Shown: positions 26,433 to 35,509 of the stretch, piece by piece
Layout of the letters: the number at the start of each line of letters is the position of its first letter
How positions within the stretch are numbered: position 1 is the stretch's first letter
Origin: Natronolimnohabitans innermongolicus JCM 12255
GTDB lineage: Archaea; Halobacteriota; Halobacteria; Halobacteriales; Natrialbaceae
Direction: 5' to 3'
DNA: 64,000 nt
NCBI RefSeq assembly: GCF_000337215.1
Contig: NZ_AOHZ01000041.1
Location: forward strand, 103,428-167,427
Notes under the pieces: model-generated
The model's input: the letters and a program-made list of their open reading frames with translations, nothing else
The model's database searches: none
Told to the model about the DNA's origin: nothing
Position numbers and translations under genes: made by a program

Positions 26433-27683
26433 TTATTCGCTCCCGTTCTCGACGATGTCTGCCAGCACCCTTCCGATCTCCTGGTTCGTCTCCGGACTGT
26501 AGTGGCCGCCCTCGCCGCGTTCGACGTACAGCGACTCCACGTCGTCGCCGGGGTCTAGATGCCGGGCCATGTCGACCGTCTCGAGGGTGTCGTATTTCTC
26601 GTCGAGTCGGTCGACGAGGTCGCCGTAGATCGGACCGTGTTCTGACTCGTACTTCGCGTAGCGAAGCTGCTGGACCATCGCGAAGACGGGCGTGAATCCC
26701 TGTTGTTCGGCGTAGTCGACGAACTCTTCGATGAGCGCGTCGAACAGCGGTTCGTGGGTGTCGAACAGCCGCTCGTGGTAGCGCACGCGGGGCTGTTCCA
26801 TCCGCAGCGCCGACTGCGTCTGGGCCTCGTCGAAGTCGACTCCCGGAATCGAGCGGCCGGCGCGGCGTTCGAGTTCCTTACCCCCAGTGATCGCGGCGTA
26901 CTTGAGATACTCCGGATCGTCGAAGAGATCCGTCGTGTAGGGAAACGACGCGTAGTGGGGCTTGAACCAGTGGTCGTAGTGGAAGTCGTACTCCCGGAGG
27001 AAGTCGGCTTTCGACTCGAGGTCGAGCAGGTCTTCTTTCTCGTCGACGGGGCTGTCGATTCGCTCGAGGTCGCCGTCTTCCAGGACGTACCGCGGCTTGA
27101 CGGCGAGAATGTTCCCGAACTCCTGGTAGTGTTTCCAGACGGAGAGGATTCGGGCGATCGAGGAGGCGGTGACGACCATGAAGACGTAGTCGGTCTCCTC
27201 CTCGGGGTACTGGCGCTTGAGCCGCATCAGCGACTGGTCGAGCCCGTAGTTGCCGCCGCCGTAGTTGGCGACGTGGGTGTCGAGTTCCTCGGCCATGTAG
27301 TGCTGGAACGTCTCGTCGTCGTTGACCTCTCGACAGAAACAGTAGGAGTCGCCGTACGTCGAGACGGTGACGTCGGCGTCTTCCTCCCGGTCGTTAGCCG
27401 GGCAGACCCGACTCCCGTACTCGTCGGTCGAGTAGGTGACGACCGTCCGCACCTCCTCCCCCGGAAGGTGGTCGCCGGTGTCTTTTTGTTTCTCGCGGTT
27501 CGGCTGGGGACACCAGCCGAGTTCCGGGTCGAAGCTGCTGAACTTCCCCAGCAGTTCCCGATCGATTCCGGGAAACTCCTCGGTCGCGACGGCCGGGATC
27601 CGCTTGAGCGACTGATACGAGAGTGCCTCGATAGCGATCACCAGTACGACGATCGCGATAGCGAGCACAGCGAGTGGAAGCAT
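26433..27683 (-). CDS. Membrane-anchored SGNH/GDSL-like protein
   Basis: 416 aa. One N-terminal membrane helix (residues 3-21) is followed by a large extracellular or cytosolic domain. SGNH elements are visible: STYGDSYCFC (GDS at 111-113, nucleophile Ser), block VANYGGGNYGLDQ near 138-150 with its Gly-Asn oxyanion residues, and a C-terminal GHYSPETN providing the catalytic His. This pattern is typical of esterases or acyltransferases that modify polysaccharides (AlgX/AlgJ-like). Topology and substrate are inferred. It is flanked by unrelated signalling genes, with no glycan operon nearby. Confidence 0.8.
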   Translation of the reverse strand: MLPLAVLAIAIVVLVIAIEALSYQSLKRIPAVATEEFPGIDRELLGKFSSFDPELGWCPQPNREKQKDTGDHLPGEEVRTVVTYSTDEYGSRVCPANDREEDADVTVSTYGDSYCFCREVNDDETFQHYMAEELDTHVANYGGGNYGLDQSLMRLKRQYPEEETDYVFMVVTASSIARILSVWKHYQEFGNILAVKPRYVLEDGDLERIDSPVDEKEDLLDLESKADFLREYDFHYDHWFKPHYASFPYTTDLFDDPEYLKYAAITGGKELERRAGRSIPGVDFDEAQTQSALRMEQPRVRYHERLFDTHEPLFDALIEEFVDYAEQQGFTPVFAMVQQLRYAKYESEHGPIYGDLVDRLDEKYDTLETVDMARHLDPGDDVESLYVERGEGGHYSPETNQEIGRVLADIVENGSE

Positions 27684-27808
27684 TCGCTCGGCGCTACCAC
27701 AACGGGCGATAAGTGAATTGTGGTGTATTCACGGCCTTCAACGTGTAAGACGCGAATAATCGGGCGATTCGGTTGTCCAGTTGATGCGTACAGCGACCGT
27801 CGTCGACG

Positions 27809-28237
27809 TCACCGAACGACCGTTACCGGGACCGCCGAGTGTCTGACGACGACCTCCGCGACGCTCCCGAGCAGGATCCGTCTGACCCCCGAGCGGCCGC
27901 GACTGCCCATGACGACGTGGTCGATCGACTCGTTCTCGGCGAACTCGATGATTTCCTGGGCGGGAGAGCCGATCCGCGTGCGGGTCTCGAGCGGAACGTC
28001 GCGCTCTCTCGCGATCGTCTCGGGGACCGTAAGCTGCTCGTCGACGTCCTCGAAGACCTCGTCGAGTGCGGCCCGGCTCTCCTCGTCGTCTGCGCTGTTG
28101 GGGATAAACGGCAGCGCGGTCGTGTCGACGACCGTCAGCGCGACGAACTCCCCGTCGGGAAAGAGGTCGATGGCGTACTCGAGAGCGTCGTGGGCGGGCT
28201 CGGAGTCGTCGAAGGGGACGAGGACGCGTGCTGGCAT
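27809..28237 (-). CDS. Universal stress protein (UspA family)
   Basis: 142 aa, one Usp domain: VLVPFDDSEPAHDALEYA at the start and the nucleotide-binding G-x2-G-x9-G(S/T) loop as GSRGRSGVRRILLGSVAE. This suggests an ATP-binding dimer. The family is general to stress and energy sensing. A second member is at 32635-33072. It lies 68 bases upstream (in transcription direction, downstream) of the TauE/SafE transporter gene and may share its transcript. Confidence 0.92.
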   Translation of the reverse strand: MPARVLVPFDDSEPAHDALEYAIDLFPDGEFVALTVVDTTALPFIPNSADDEESRAALDEVFEDVDEQLTVPETIARERDVPLETRTRIGSPAQEIIEFAENESIDHVVMGSRGRSGVRRILLGSVAEVVVRHSAVPVTVVR

Positions 28238-28305
28238 GGGTACGGTTCGCTATCGGTCCACAGCAACTTCAGTATACTACCGTCGCTGGCGTCGGTCGCC
28301 GCCGG

Positions 28306-29085
28306 TCACAGTGCGAGGTACGGTCCGACGCCGATGAGCACGACGCCGAGTGCGACCTTCAGGCGCTCGGGATCGATCAGGTGGGCGACTTTCCAGCCCA
28401 TGATCACGCCCAGCAACAGCGGGAGGCCGATGACGACCGCCAGCGGGAGGATCACGGACCCCTGCAGCGCGTAGCCGCCGGCCGCGAACGCCGCGATGAA
28501 AATCGACTGTACCTGCGCGACGGCGACGGCGAGCAACATCGGGACGCCGACCAGTACCAGCGCCGGGACGGCGAGGACGGGTCCGCCGATCCCGAGCAGA
28601 CCGCTGGCGACTCCGAGTCCGAACCCGAGCCCGCCGAGGGCGAACTGTCCCTCGCGCTCGAGCGGATCGAGATCGTACAGCGGGGTGAACCCGCGGCGTT
28701 CGCGATACAGAATAATGGCGCCGACGGCCATCGAAACGCCGCCCAGCAGAACCCCGAAGAGCGTCTGCGAGACGAACGCGTTGACGTAGGCGCCGGCGAC
28801 CGCACCGAGGATGCTCGAGACGGAGAGAACGAGGGCGATCGCACGGCTCTCACCCGTTTGCATCTCGCCGGAGTGGAGGTAGGCTGCACTGCCGACGAGT
28901 CCGGTGACGATGAACGTCGCGTGGGCCGTCCCGGCGACCTCGCTCGCGGTGAGCGGCGTCAGCGAGTAGAGCGCGATGGTAACGAAGATCCCGCCCGGCC
29001 CGATCGTCGTGATTCCGATCCCGGCGAAAAACGAGAGGGAGACGAGCAACAGGACCAGCGCGGGATCGAACGGAAATCCGAGCAT
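28306..29085 (-). CDS. TauE/SafE family sulfite/organosulfonate exporter
   Basis: 259 aa from MLGFPFDPALVLLL, with about eight membrane helices in two internally similar halves: the first contains GIGITTIGPGGIFVT, and the second GVASGLLGIGGPVLAVPAL. This glycine-rich GxxxGxGGG-type signature is diagnostic for the family. Members export sulfite, sulfoacetate or related anions, or act in taurine metabolism. The upstream ATG at 29121 is less likely. The UspA gene follows on the same strand. Confidence 0.88.
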   Translation of the reverse strand: MLGFPFDPALVLLLVSLSFFAGIGITTIGPGGIFVTIALYSLTPLTASEVAGTAHATFIVTGLVGSAAYLHSGEMQTGESRAIALVLSVSSILGAVAGAYVNAFVSQTLFGVLLGGVSMAVGAIILYRERRGFTPLYDLDPLEREGQFALGGLGFGLGVASGLLGIGGPVLAVPALVLVGVPMLLAVAVAQVQSIFIAAFAAGGYALQGSVILPLAVVIGLPLLLGVIMGWKVAHLIDPERLKVALGVVLIGVGPYLAL

Positions 29086-29268
29086 CGGTTCGTGACACTC
29101 AGTTGTCCCCGTCGCTTCCACTAACTCTTCTGATTTCGACGCTTTCGGGTCAGCTATTGATCAAATCCGAACGCACACTCAGTCGCTCGTCAGTAACCGA
29201 CGACTGAAGCCACGAAGTCGTCAGTGAACGCTCCGTTTATCGTCGAAATGAAGAATCGCCGCGGGACG

Positions 29269-30507
29269 TTAGATCAGGTTCACGATCGACTGCACCAGCG
29301 ATTCGGCGGTGAAGATCGACGTCACGAACATCATGACGACGATGGTGGCGAACACCGCCTGCTCGAGACGCGAGGGCTCGAGGTAGTGCCGGACGGCGAA
29401 GAACAGCGCCAGCGCCGTCAGCGGCAGTCCGATGACGCCGTTGACCGCGGGCATCATGAGCGCCAGACTAACCGGGGTGAATCCGGTAAACGCGAGGATC
29501 GGAATCGCGAGCAGGACCGAGAGGCCGATCAGGAAGTGAACGGTCCGTCGGAAGTGGACGTCGCCGAACTTCGTCGAGATGCCGTACGACTGGGGCACCA
29601 TGAAGCCGGCGGCGAACAGCGTCCCGGTGGCGCTGGTGAACGAGGCCGCGCCGACGGCGAGGATGAAGGCGCCGAGCACCCACGAGCCGACCATGTCGAC
29701 GAGCGGATCGGCGGGAGCCAGGAACGTCAGTTCGCCGTCCGGAGAGGCGATGGCAGCGGCGATAATAACCGTGAGGCTAAGCGCGACGACGGCCGCGAGC
29801 CCGACGGTGTGGTCCTTGCGGTACCGGGAGACGTCGGACCACGACTTCTCGTGTTGCATGCTCGTCTGGATGAAGAAGTTCGGGTAGTAGACCGTCGTCC
29901 CGAGCAGCGCGATGATCATCGTCATGTACTCGAACTCGTTGATGATGCCGGGGACGAAGCCGGTCGCCACCGCACCAACCTCGGGCCCGAGATTCGCCGT
30001 GATGACGATATACGAGGCGAAGATCGCGAGGACGAGCGCCGCGATGACGCCTTCGACGCGGCTGTACACCCGCAGTTCGACGAGTGCGATCCCCAGTGCG
30101 GCCGAGATGATGATCCCGACGTACAGGTTCGAAAGCGGCGTGAGATAGATGAGTGCCGCACCCGCGAGCGCGTAGTTCGCGACGCTCCAGAACTGCATGA
30201 TGAACGATATCCCTAGCGAAAACGCCTTTCCCGCCCGCTCGCCGACGGCGGAAGAGATGTACGTCATCAGCGGCTGATCGACGGCCGCCAGTCTGGCCGA
30301 CATTTCGTGCATGACGAGGCCGATGCCCAGTCCGAGCGGCATGACCCACAGGAGCGCGAACCCGTACAGCATCCCCGTTTCCGTCAGAATGTACACCGAT
30401 CCGGCACCGAAAATATTGGCAGCGAACAGCAGTCCGAGACCGTACTGATGAATAGTCTCCTTTGCCTGCTCGGGAACGAAGTCGACCGTCGTGTTCGCTT
30501 CCGACAT
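29269..30507 (-). CDS. Divergent NRAMP-like membrane transporter
   Basis: 412 aa with about 11 membrane helices. The overall helix plan and NIFGAGSVY in TM1 (31-39) are NRAMP-like, but the canonical metal-binding motifs are altered: TM1 lacks DPGN and TM6 reads TTVYYPNFF (about 204-212) instead of MPHN. This group is seen in haloarchaea and annotated as NRAMP family, so it may carry something other than Mn2+ or Fe2+. The start at 30507 (MSEANTTVDFV) was taken over 30522. Confidence 0.78.
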   Translation of the reverse strand: MSEANTTVDFVPEQAKETIHQYGLGLLFAANIFGAGSVYILTETGMLYGFALLWVMPLGLGIGLVMHEMSARLAAVDQPLMTYISSAVGERAGKAFSLGISFIMQFWSVANYALAGAALIYLTPLSNLYVGIIISAALGIALVELRVYSRVEGVIAALVLAIFASYIVITANLGPEVGAVATGFVPGIINEFEYMTMIIALLGTTVYYPNFFIQTSMQHEKSWSDVSRYRKDHTVGLAAVVALSLTVIIAAAIASPDGELTFLAPADPLVDMVGSWVLGAFILAVGAASFTSATGTLFAAGFMVPQSYGISTKFGDVHFRRTVHFLIGLSVLLAIPILAFTGFTPVSLALMMPAVNGVIGLPLTALALFFAVRHYLEPSRLEQAVFATIVVMMFVTSIFTAESLVQSIVNLI

Positions 30508-30777
30508 TAGGATCCCACCCACCCGGTCACGTCTTGATTCGAGGTCTCCGTGGTCGTTTCTGCGACCGTCGACGCGCGAATGGCCGGTGAATCAACCTCC
30601 ATCAGTTCTTTCCTGTCTCGCATATCTGTCCAATCGACCGTCTCCTGTTTCCGGAATTGGCTTGAGATGGCAATCGTTGCACAGGCCGGCCGCGCTTTTT
30701 TACCGCCGTGATATCCCCGGCTGGCTGGCTGCAATAGGCTGCAGAACCGTTTACCAGCCGCCTCGAGTAGGATGTCT

Positions 30778-32532
30778 ATGTCCAATCGACGAACGTTTCT
30801 CGAGCGGTTCGGCTCGGAGTCGGCGGCGACGGGCGTCATCGGAGCGAACGCGCCGACGCGCGACGGCATCGGCGCCGCCGAACAGAACGAGTACAGCCCG
30901 CGTTCGACGGGCGAGTTCGACTACCCCTGGCAGTTCGTCGGCCGCCGGTCGGCCGTGATGGCCCGCAACGGAATGGTCGCGACGAGCCATCCCCTCGCCG
31001 CCCAGACCGGGGCGCGAATCCTCCAGCAGGGCGGGAACGCGGCCGACGCGGCGGTCGCCGTCGCGGTCGAACTCTCGTTCGTCGAACCCCACATGACGAG
31101 CATCGGCGGCGACGTCGTCGCGCTCACGCACTTCGACGGCGAGTTCACAGCCCTCAACGGGAGCGGCTACGCGCCCGAGAAGGCGACCGTCGAACGCTAC
31201 CGGGAACTGACCGACGAGACCGACGAGGACGGCACGCCCGTCGTCCCCTCCTACGGTCCGCTTTCGGTCACCGTTCCCGGCGCGGTCGACGCCCTCTACC
31301 GACTCGCGGATCGGTACGGATCGCTCGACTTTGCCACTCTGCTCGAGCCGACGATCGATCACGCCCGGCAGGGGGTGCCGGTCACCGAGTACATCGCCTC
31401 CCAGTGGGAGGCCGCCGCGCCGCCGGTCGCCCAGTTCGACTCCTTCCGGGAGACGTTCCTCGTGGACGGGGAGACGCCGCCGCCCGAGTCCGTGTTTACC
31501 AACCGGGATCTCGCCGACTCACTCGAGCGAATCGCTCACGAGGGGATCGAGACCATGTACGGCGGGCACCTCGGCCAGCGGATCGTCAACCGCGTCCAGG
31601 AACACGGCGGCGTCCTCGAACTCGATGACCTCGAGGCCTTCGAGAGCCGGTGGAACGAGCCGATCAGCACCGAGTACCGGGGTTACGAGGTGCTCGAGCA
31701 CCCGCCCAATACGATCGGCGTCGTCGCGCTCGAGGCGCTGAACATCGTCGAGAACTTCGACCTGCCCGACGAGCCGACCGATCCCGACCGTCTGCATCGG
31801 CTGATCGAGGCGATCAAGATCGCCTACGCCGACGCCGAAGAGCACCTCGGAGACCCCGACGACGCGGAGATCCCACTCGAGGAGAAGCTCTCCGAGGAGT
31901 ACGCGAGCGAGCGCGCGGCCGAGATCGGCGAGACGGTCGGCGACCGGGAGCCGAAAGCCGGCGACGCCTCGAACACCGTCTACCTGACCGTCGTCGACCG
32001 CGACGGCAACGCCGTCTCGCTGCTCGGCAGTCACTACAAGCCGTTCGGGAGCGGCCTGGTCGTCGACGGCTTCACGCTGCAAAACCACGCGACCTCGTTT
32101 ACCCTCGAGCCCGACGATCCGAACGTGATCGAGCCGCGAAAACGTCCCTACCACACGCTCATTCCGGCGATGCTCGCCGAAGACGGCGAGTTCCGGGCCT
32201 CCTTCGGCGTGATGGGCGGTTCGACGATGCCCCAGGGGCAACTGCAGTTGCTGGTCAACATGCTCGATTCGGGACTCAATCCGCAGGCCGCCATCGACGC
32301 GCCGCGCTTTCGCTTCGAGGAGGGCCACGAGGTCGCCCTCGAGACGACGCGGCTTCCGAAGGACGTCGTCGAAGACCTCCACGAACGGGGCCACGAGATC
32401 CGCCTCGAGTCGGAGTACTTCGAACCCGACGCCCACCACTTCGGCGGCGCGCAGTTCATCTACCGCGCCGCCGACGGCACGCTGATCGGGGGCTCGGAGC
32501 CGCGACGAGACGGGCAGGCGATCGGGTTCTGA
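30778..32532 (+). CDS. ggt: Gamma-glutamyltransferase
   Basis: 584 aa. It covers the full Ntn-hydrolase precursor: small N-terminal leader, HPLAAQTGARILQQGGNAADAAVA (split), GGDVVAL and the autoprocessing Thr in SNTVYLTVVDRDG, then SLLGSHYKPFGSG and GGSTMPQGQLQLLVNML near the end. The enzyme cleaves or transfers gamma-glutamyl groups from glutathione-like thiols. Haloarchaea use gamma-glutamylcysteine rather than glutathione, so that is the likely substrate (inference). No Tat motif is seen, although the start MSNRRTFLERF resembles a weak twin-arginine signal. ATG at 30772 is an alternative. Confidence 0.9.
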   Translation: MSNRRTFLERFGSESAATGVIGANAPTRDGIGAAEQNEYSPRSTGEFDYPWQFVGRRSAVMARNGMVATSHPLAAQTGARILQQGGNAADAAVAVAVELSFVEPHMTSIGGDVVALTHFDGEFTALNGSGYAPEKATVERYRELTDETDEDGTPVVPSYGPLSVTVPGAVDALYRLADRYGSLDFATLLEPTIDHARQGVPVTEYIASQWEAAAPPVAQFDSFRETFLVDGETPPPESVFTNRDLADSLERIAHEGIETMYGGHLGQRIVNRVQEHGGVLELDDLEAFESRWNEPISTEYRGYEVLEHPPNTIGVVALEALNIVENFDLPDEPTDPDRLHRLIEAIKIAYADAEEHLGDPDDAEIPLEEKLSEEYASERAAEIGETVGDREPKAGDASNTVYLTVVDRDGNAVSLLGSHYKPFGSGLVVDGFTLQNHATSFTLEPDDPNVIEPRKRPYHTLIPAMLAEDGEFRASFGVMGGSTMPQGQLQLLVNMLDSGLNPQAAIDAPRFRFEEGHEVALETTRLPKDVVEDLHERGHEIRLESEYFEPDAHHFGGAQFIYRAADGTLIGGSEPRRDGQAIGF

Positions 32533-32634
32533 TCGATCGGGCCGAGCGAGACGGTGCAACGGACGTCGCTACCCGACACCTGCATCTGCAGGGCCCGCCG
32601 ACTTGCCGAAATCGCACGATACTGATACTATACT

Positions 32635-33072
32635 ATGGTTCGACACGTGCTGGTGCCGATCGACGACTCGGACCCCTCCGGGGACGCGATCGACCACGCC
32701 CGAGCGCAGTACGACGACGCGACGATCACGCTGGTTCACGTCCTCGAGGCCGACCATCCCTACGGACCGCCGCGGTCGGACGCCGACATCGGCGGCTTCG
32801 AGGAGTACGTCCGCGAGTTTTACGAAGACAGGGGCGACAACAACGGCGTACTCGAGCGTGCGCTGACCCTGGCGGCGGACGATCCGAACGTTCGAACTGA
32901 GCTCCGATCCGGATCGCCCGACCGCAAAATCGTCGACCTCGCCGAGGAGTCGGACGTCGACCTGATCGTCGTCGGCAGCCACGGCCGAACGGGGGCGAGT
33001 CGCGTCCTGCTCGGCAGCGTCGCCGAGAAGATCGCCCGCCGGTCGCCGGTTCCGGTGACGATCGTTCGGTGA
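32635..33072 (+). CDS. Universal stress protein (UspA family)
   Basis: 145 aa: VLVPIDDSDPSGDAIDHA, then GSHGRTGASRVLLGSVAEKIA as the ATP-binding loop. Compared with the other UspA here it has a longer acidic insertion (DADIGGFEEYVREFYEDRGDN). It has its own promoter: ATACTGATACTATACT just upstream includes a TATA-like element. Confidence 0.92.
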   Translation: MVRHVLVPIDDSDPSGDAIDHARAQYDDATITLVHVLEADHPYGPPRSDADIGGFEEYVREFYEDRGDNNGVLERALTLAADDPNVRTELRSGSPDRKIVDLAEESDVDLIVVGSHGRTGASRVLLGSVAEKIARRSPVPVTIVR

Positions 33073-33169
33073 GCAGTTCGAACGCAACGGCGCGTTCAGC
33101 GACGCATTTTCGGCTCGGTAGCGGCGGAGACGCGAACGTTTATGGGTAGTTGATGTGTCGCCAGATACG

Positions 33170-33529
33170 ATGCCGACGTCAGAGAAGCCGTCTTTGCAGC
33201 AGTCACTCTCACCGATAATTCCGGGGAAGACTGCTACTGTGGCGTTTCTCGCGCTCGCGTTCCTCGTGGTACAATACTTTCTCAGACGTCCGCTCGCGGG
33301 ATATACGACCGACTGGTTCGAGACTGGATACCCGTTTACCGTACTCGATCAGTTGCTGGCGCTCGTACTGACGCCAGTTCACGCGATACTCGACGTCCTC
33401 TTTCATCCGTGGGCCCCCGACTGGGCGTTCGTCGTGCTCACGGTCTGTTACTTCTACGCGCTCTCCCTCGTCATCGCTCGAGTCGCTGAGGGGGCTCGCG
33501 CGCGAGCGCGTACACGTGACTTTTATTAG
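33170..33529 (+). CDS. Small membrane protein
   Basis: 119 aa from MPTSEKPSLQQSLSPIIPG. It has three hydrophobic segments: about 22-40, 56-77 and 86-107. The C-terminus is basic and arginine-rich (RVAEGARARARTRDFY). I do not recognise a family. It ends 31 bases before gyrB and the gyrB promoter may lie inside its 3' end. Confidence 0.65.
   Translation: MPTSEKPSLQQSLSPIIPGKTATVAFLALAFLVVQYFLRRPLAGYTTDWFETGYPFTVLDQLLALVLTPVHAILDVLFHPWAPDWAFVVLTVCYFYALSLVIARVAEGARARARTRDFY
33520..33528 (+). promoter_or_regulatory. Putative TATA box of gyrB
   Basis: TTTTATTAG overlaps the end of the small upstream gene and lies about 36 bases before the gyrB ATG, giving a leader of roughly 10-13 bases. A second A/T-rich patch (GGTTTTACATG) is too close to the start to be the box. 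Inference only. Confidence 0.45.
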
Positions 33530-33560
33530 GGCCCGGCGGCTAACCGAAAGCAGGTTTTAC

Positions 33561-35492
33561 ATGTCCCAGGAAAGCGAGTACGGCGCCGGGCAGATCCAGG
33601 TTCTGGAAGGCCTGGAGGCCGTGCGGAAACGGCCGGCGATGTACATCGGATCTACGGATTCTCGAGGGCTCCACCATCTGGTCTACGAAGTGGTGGACAA
33701 CTCGATCGACGAGGCGCTGGCCGGCTACTGCGACGACATCACCGTCACCATCCACGAGGACGATTCGGTGAGCGTCGCGGACGACGGCCGCGGTATCCCC
33801 GTCGACACCCACGACGAGTACGAACGCCCCGCCCTCGAGGTCATCCTGACGGTCCTCCACGCGGGCGGCAAGTTCGACAACAAGTCCTACCAGGTCTCCG
33901 GTGGACTCCACGGCGTCGGCGTGAGCGTCGTCAACGCCCTCTCAGAGCGGCTCGAGGCGGAGGTCAAACGCGACGGCAGCGTCCATCGCCACGCCTTCGA
34001 GGGCGGCGAACCCGTTGGCGACATGCAGGAGGTCCGCGAGATGAACGCCGACGAAGAAACGGGCACGCAGGTTCGGTTCTGGCCCGATACCAGCATCTTC
34101 GAGACCGAGGGCTTCTCGTTCTCGACGCTCTCGAACCGCCTCCGAGAGCTTGCCTTCCTCAACTCCGGCGTTCGGATCACCCTCCGCGACGAACGCGAGG
34201 AGACCGACGACGGCGACGTCGTCGAAGACACCTACGAGTACGAGGGCGGCATCCGCGAGTTCGTCAAGTACTTAAACGAGACGCGCTCGGCGATGCACGA
34301 CGACGTCATCTACTTCGAGGACGAAGCCCAAAACATCCAGATCGAGGTCGCGATGCAGGCCACCGAGGAACTGCAGGGCTCGATCCACGCCTTCGCGAAC
34401 AATATCAACACCCGCGAGGGTGGCACTCACCTCACCGGGTTCAAGACCGCTCTGACCCGAACGGTCAACGACTACGCGAAGGACAACGACATGCTCGGCG
34501 ACCTCGAGACCAACCTCAAGGGAGAGGACATCCGCGAGGGGCTTACTGCGGTCATCTCGGTCAAACACCCCGATCCACAGTTCGAGGGCCAGACAAAGAC
34601 GAAACTCGGCAACAGCGAGGTGCGAGGCATCGTCGAGAGCGCGATGCACGAAGGGCTGGGCACGTACTTCGAGGAACACCCCGACACCGCCCAGGCCATC
34701 GTCACGAAGGCCGTCGAGGCCGCGAAAGCCCGCAAGGCCGCCCAAAAGGCCGAGGAGCTGACGCGCCGAAAGTCCGCCCTCGAGTCGACCTCCCTGCCGG
34801 GCAAGCTGGCTGACTGCCAGACCAAAGACCCCGAGACGGCCGAACTGTTCATCGCGGAGGGTGACTCCGCCGGCGGCAGCGCCAAACAGGCCCGTGACCC
34901 CGAGTTCCAGGCCGTCCTCCCCATCAAAGGGAAGATCCTGAACGTCGAGAAACACCGGTTGGATCGCATCCTCGAGAACGACGAGATTCGGAACATGATC
35001 ACCGCGATCGGCGCGGGGATCGGCGACGAGTTCGACGTCGAGGACGTCCGCTACAAGAAGATCATCATGGCGACCGACGCCGACGTCGACGGCGCCCACA
35101 TCCGGACGCTCATGCTCACGTTCTTCTACCGGCACATGCGGCCGCTGCTCGAGGGTGGCTACGTCTACGCGACCCAGCCGCCGCTGTACCGCATCCGCTA
35201 TCGCGGCGAGACCTACGACGCGATGACCGACACCGAGCGCGACGAGATCGTCGCGGAGAAGTGCGACGGCAATCCCTCGCAGGTCCAGCGGTTCAAGGGA
35301 CTCGGCGAGATGAATCCCGAGCAGCTCTGGGAGACGACGATGAACCCCGACAACCGCATCCTCAAACAGATCACGGTCGAGGACGCGGCCGCGGCGGACA
35401 AGATGTTCTCGGTCCTGATGGGCGATGCGGTCGAACCGCGAAAGCAGTTCATCAAGGAAAACGCGCCCGAGGCGGAATGGATCGACATATAA
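33561..35492 (+). CDS. gyrB: DNA gyrase subunit B
   Basis: 643 aa. GHKL ATPase elements: VVDNSIDEALAG, DGRGIPVDTH and GGLHGVGVSVVNAL. The transducer follows, then the Toprim domain with EGDSAGGSAKQARD and IMATDADVDGAHIRTLML, and the closing motif GLGEMNPEQLWETTMNP. With GyrA it supercoils DNA negatively using ATP. The length is the usual archaeal/bacterial short form without the E. coli insert. The ATG at 33561 (MSQESEYGAGQIQVLEGLEA) is the family start. gyrA follows after 17 bases. Confidence 0.97.
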   Translation: MSQESEYGAGQIQVLEGLEAVRKRPAMYIGSTDSRGLHHLVYEVVDNSIDEALAGYCDDITVTIHEDDSVSVADDGRGIPVDTHDEYERPALEVILTVLHAGGKFDNKSYQVSGGLHGVGVSVVNALSERLEAEVKRDGSVHRHAFEGGEPVGDMQEVREMNADEETGTQVRFWPDTSIFETEGFSFSTLSNRLRELAFLNSGVRITLRDEREETDDGDVVEDTYEYEGGIREFVKYLNETRSAMHDDVIYFEDEAQNIQIEVAMQATEELQGSIHAFANNINTREGGTHLTGFKTALTRTVNDYAKDNDMLGDLETNLKGEDIREGLTAVISVKHPDPQFEGQTKTKLGNSEVRGIVESAMHEGLGTYFEEHPDTAQAIVTKAVEAAKARKAAQKAEELTRRKSALESTSLPGKLADCQTKDPETAELFIAEGDSAGGSAKQARDPEFQAVLPIKGKILNVEKHRLDRILENDEIRNMITAIGAGIGDEFDVEDVRYKKIIMATDADVDGAHIRTLMLTFFYRHMRPLLEGGYVYATQPPLYRIRYRGETYDAMTDTERDEIVAEKCDGNPSQVQRFKGLGEMNPEQLWETTMNPDNRILKQITVEDAAAADKMFSVLMGDAVEPRKQFIKENAPEAEWIDI

Positions 35493-35509
35493 GCTGGTGA
35501 GGTAGTTAC

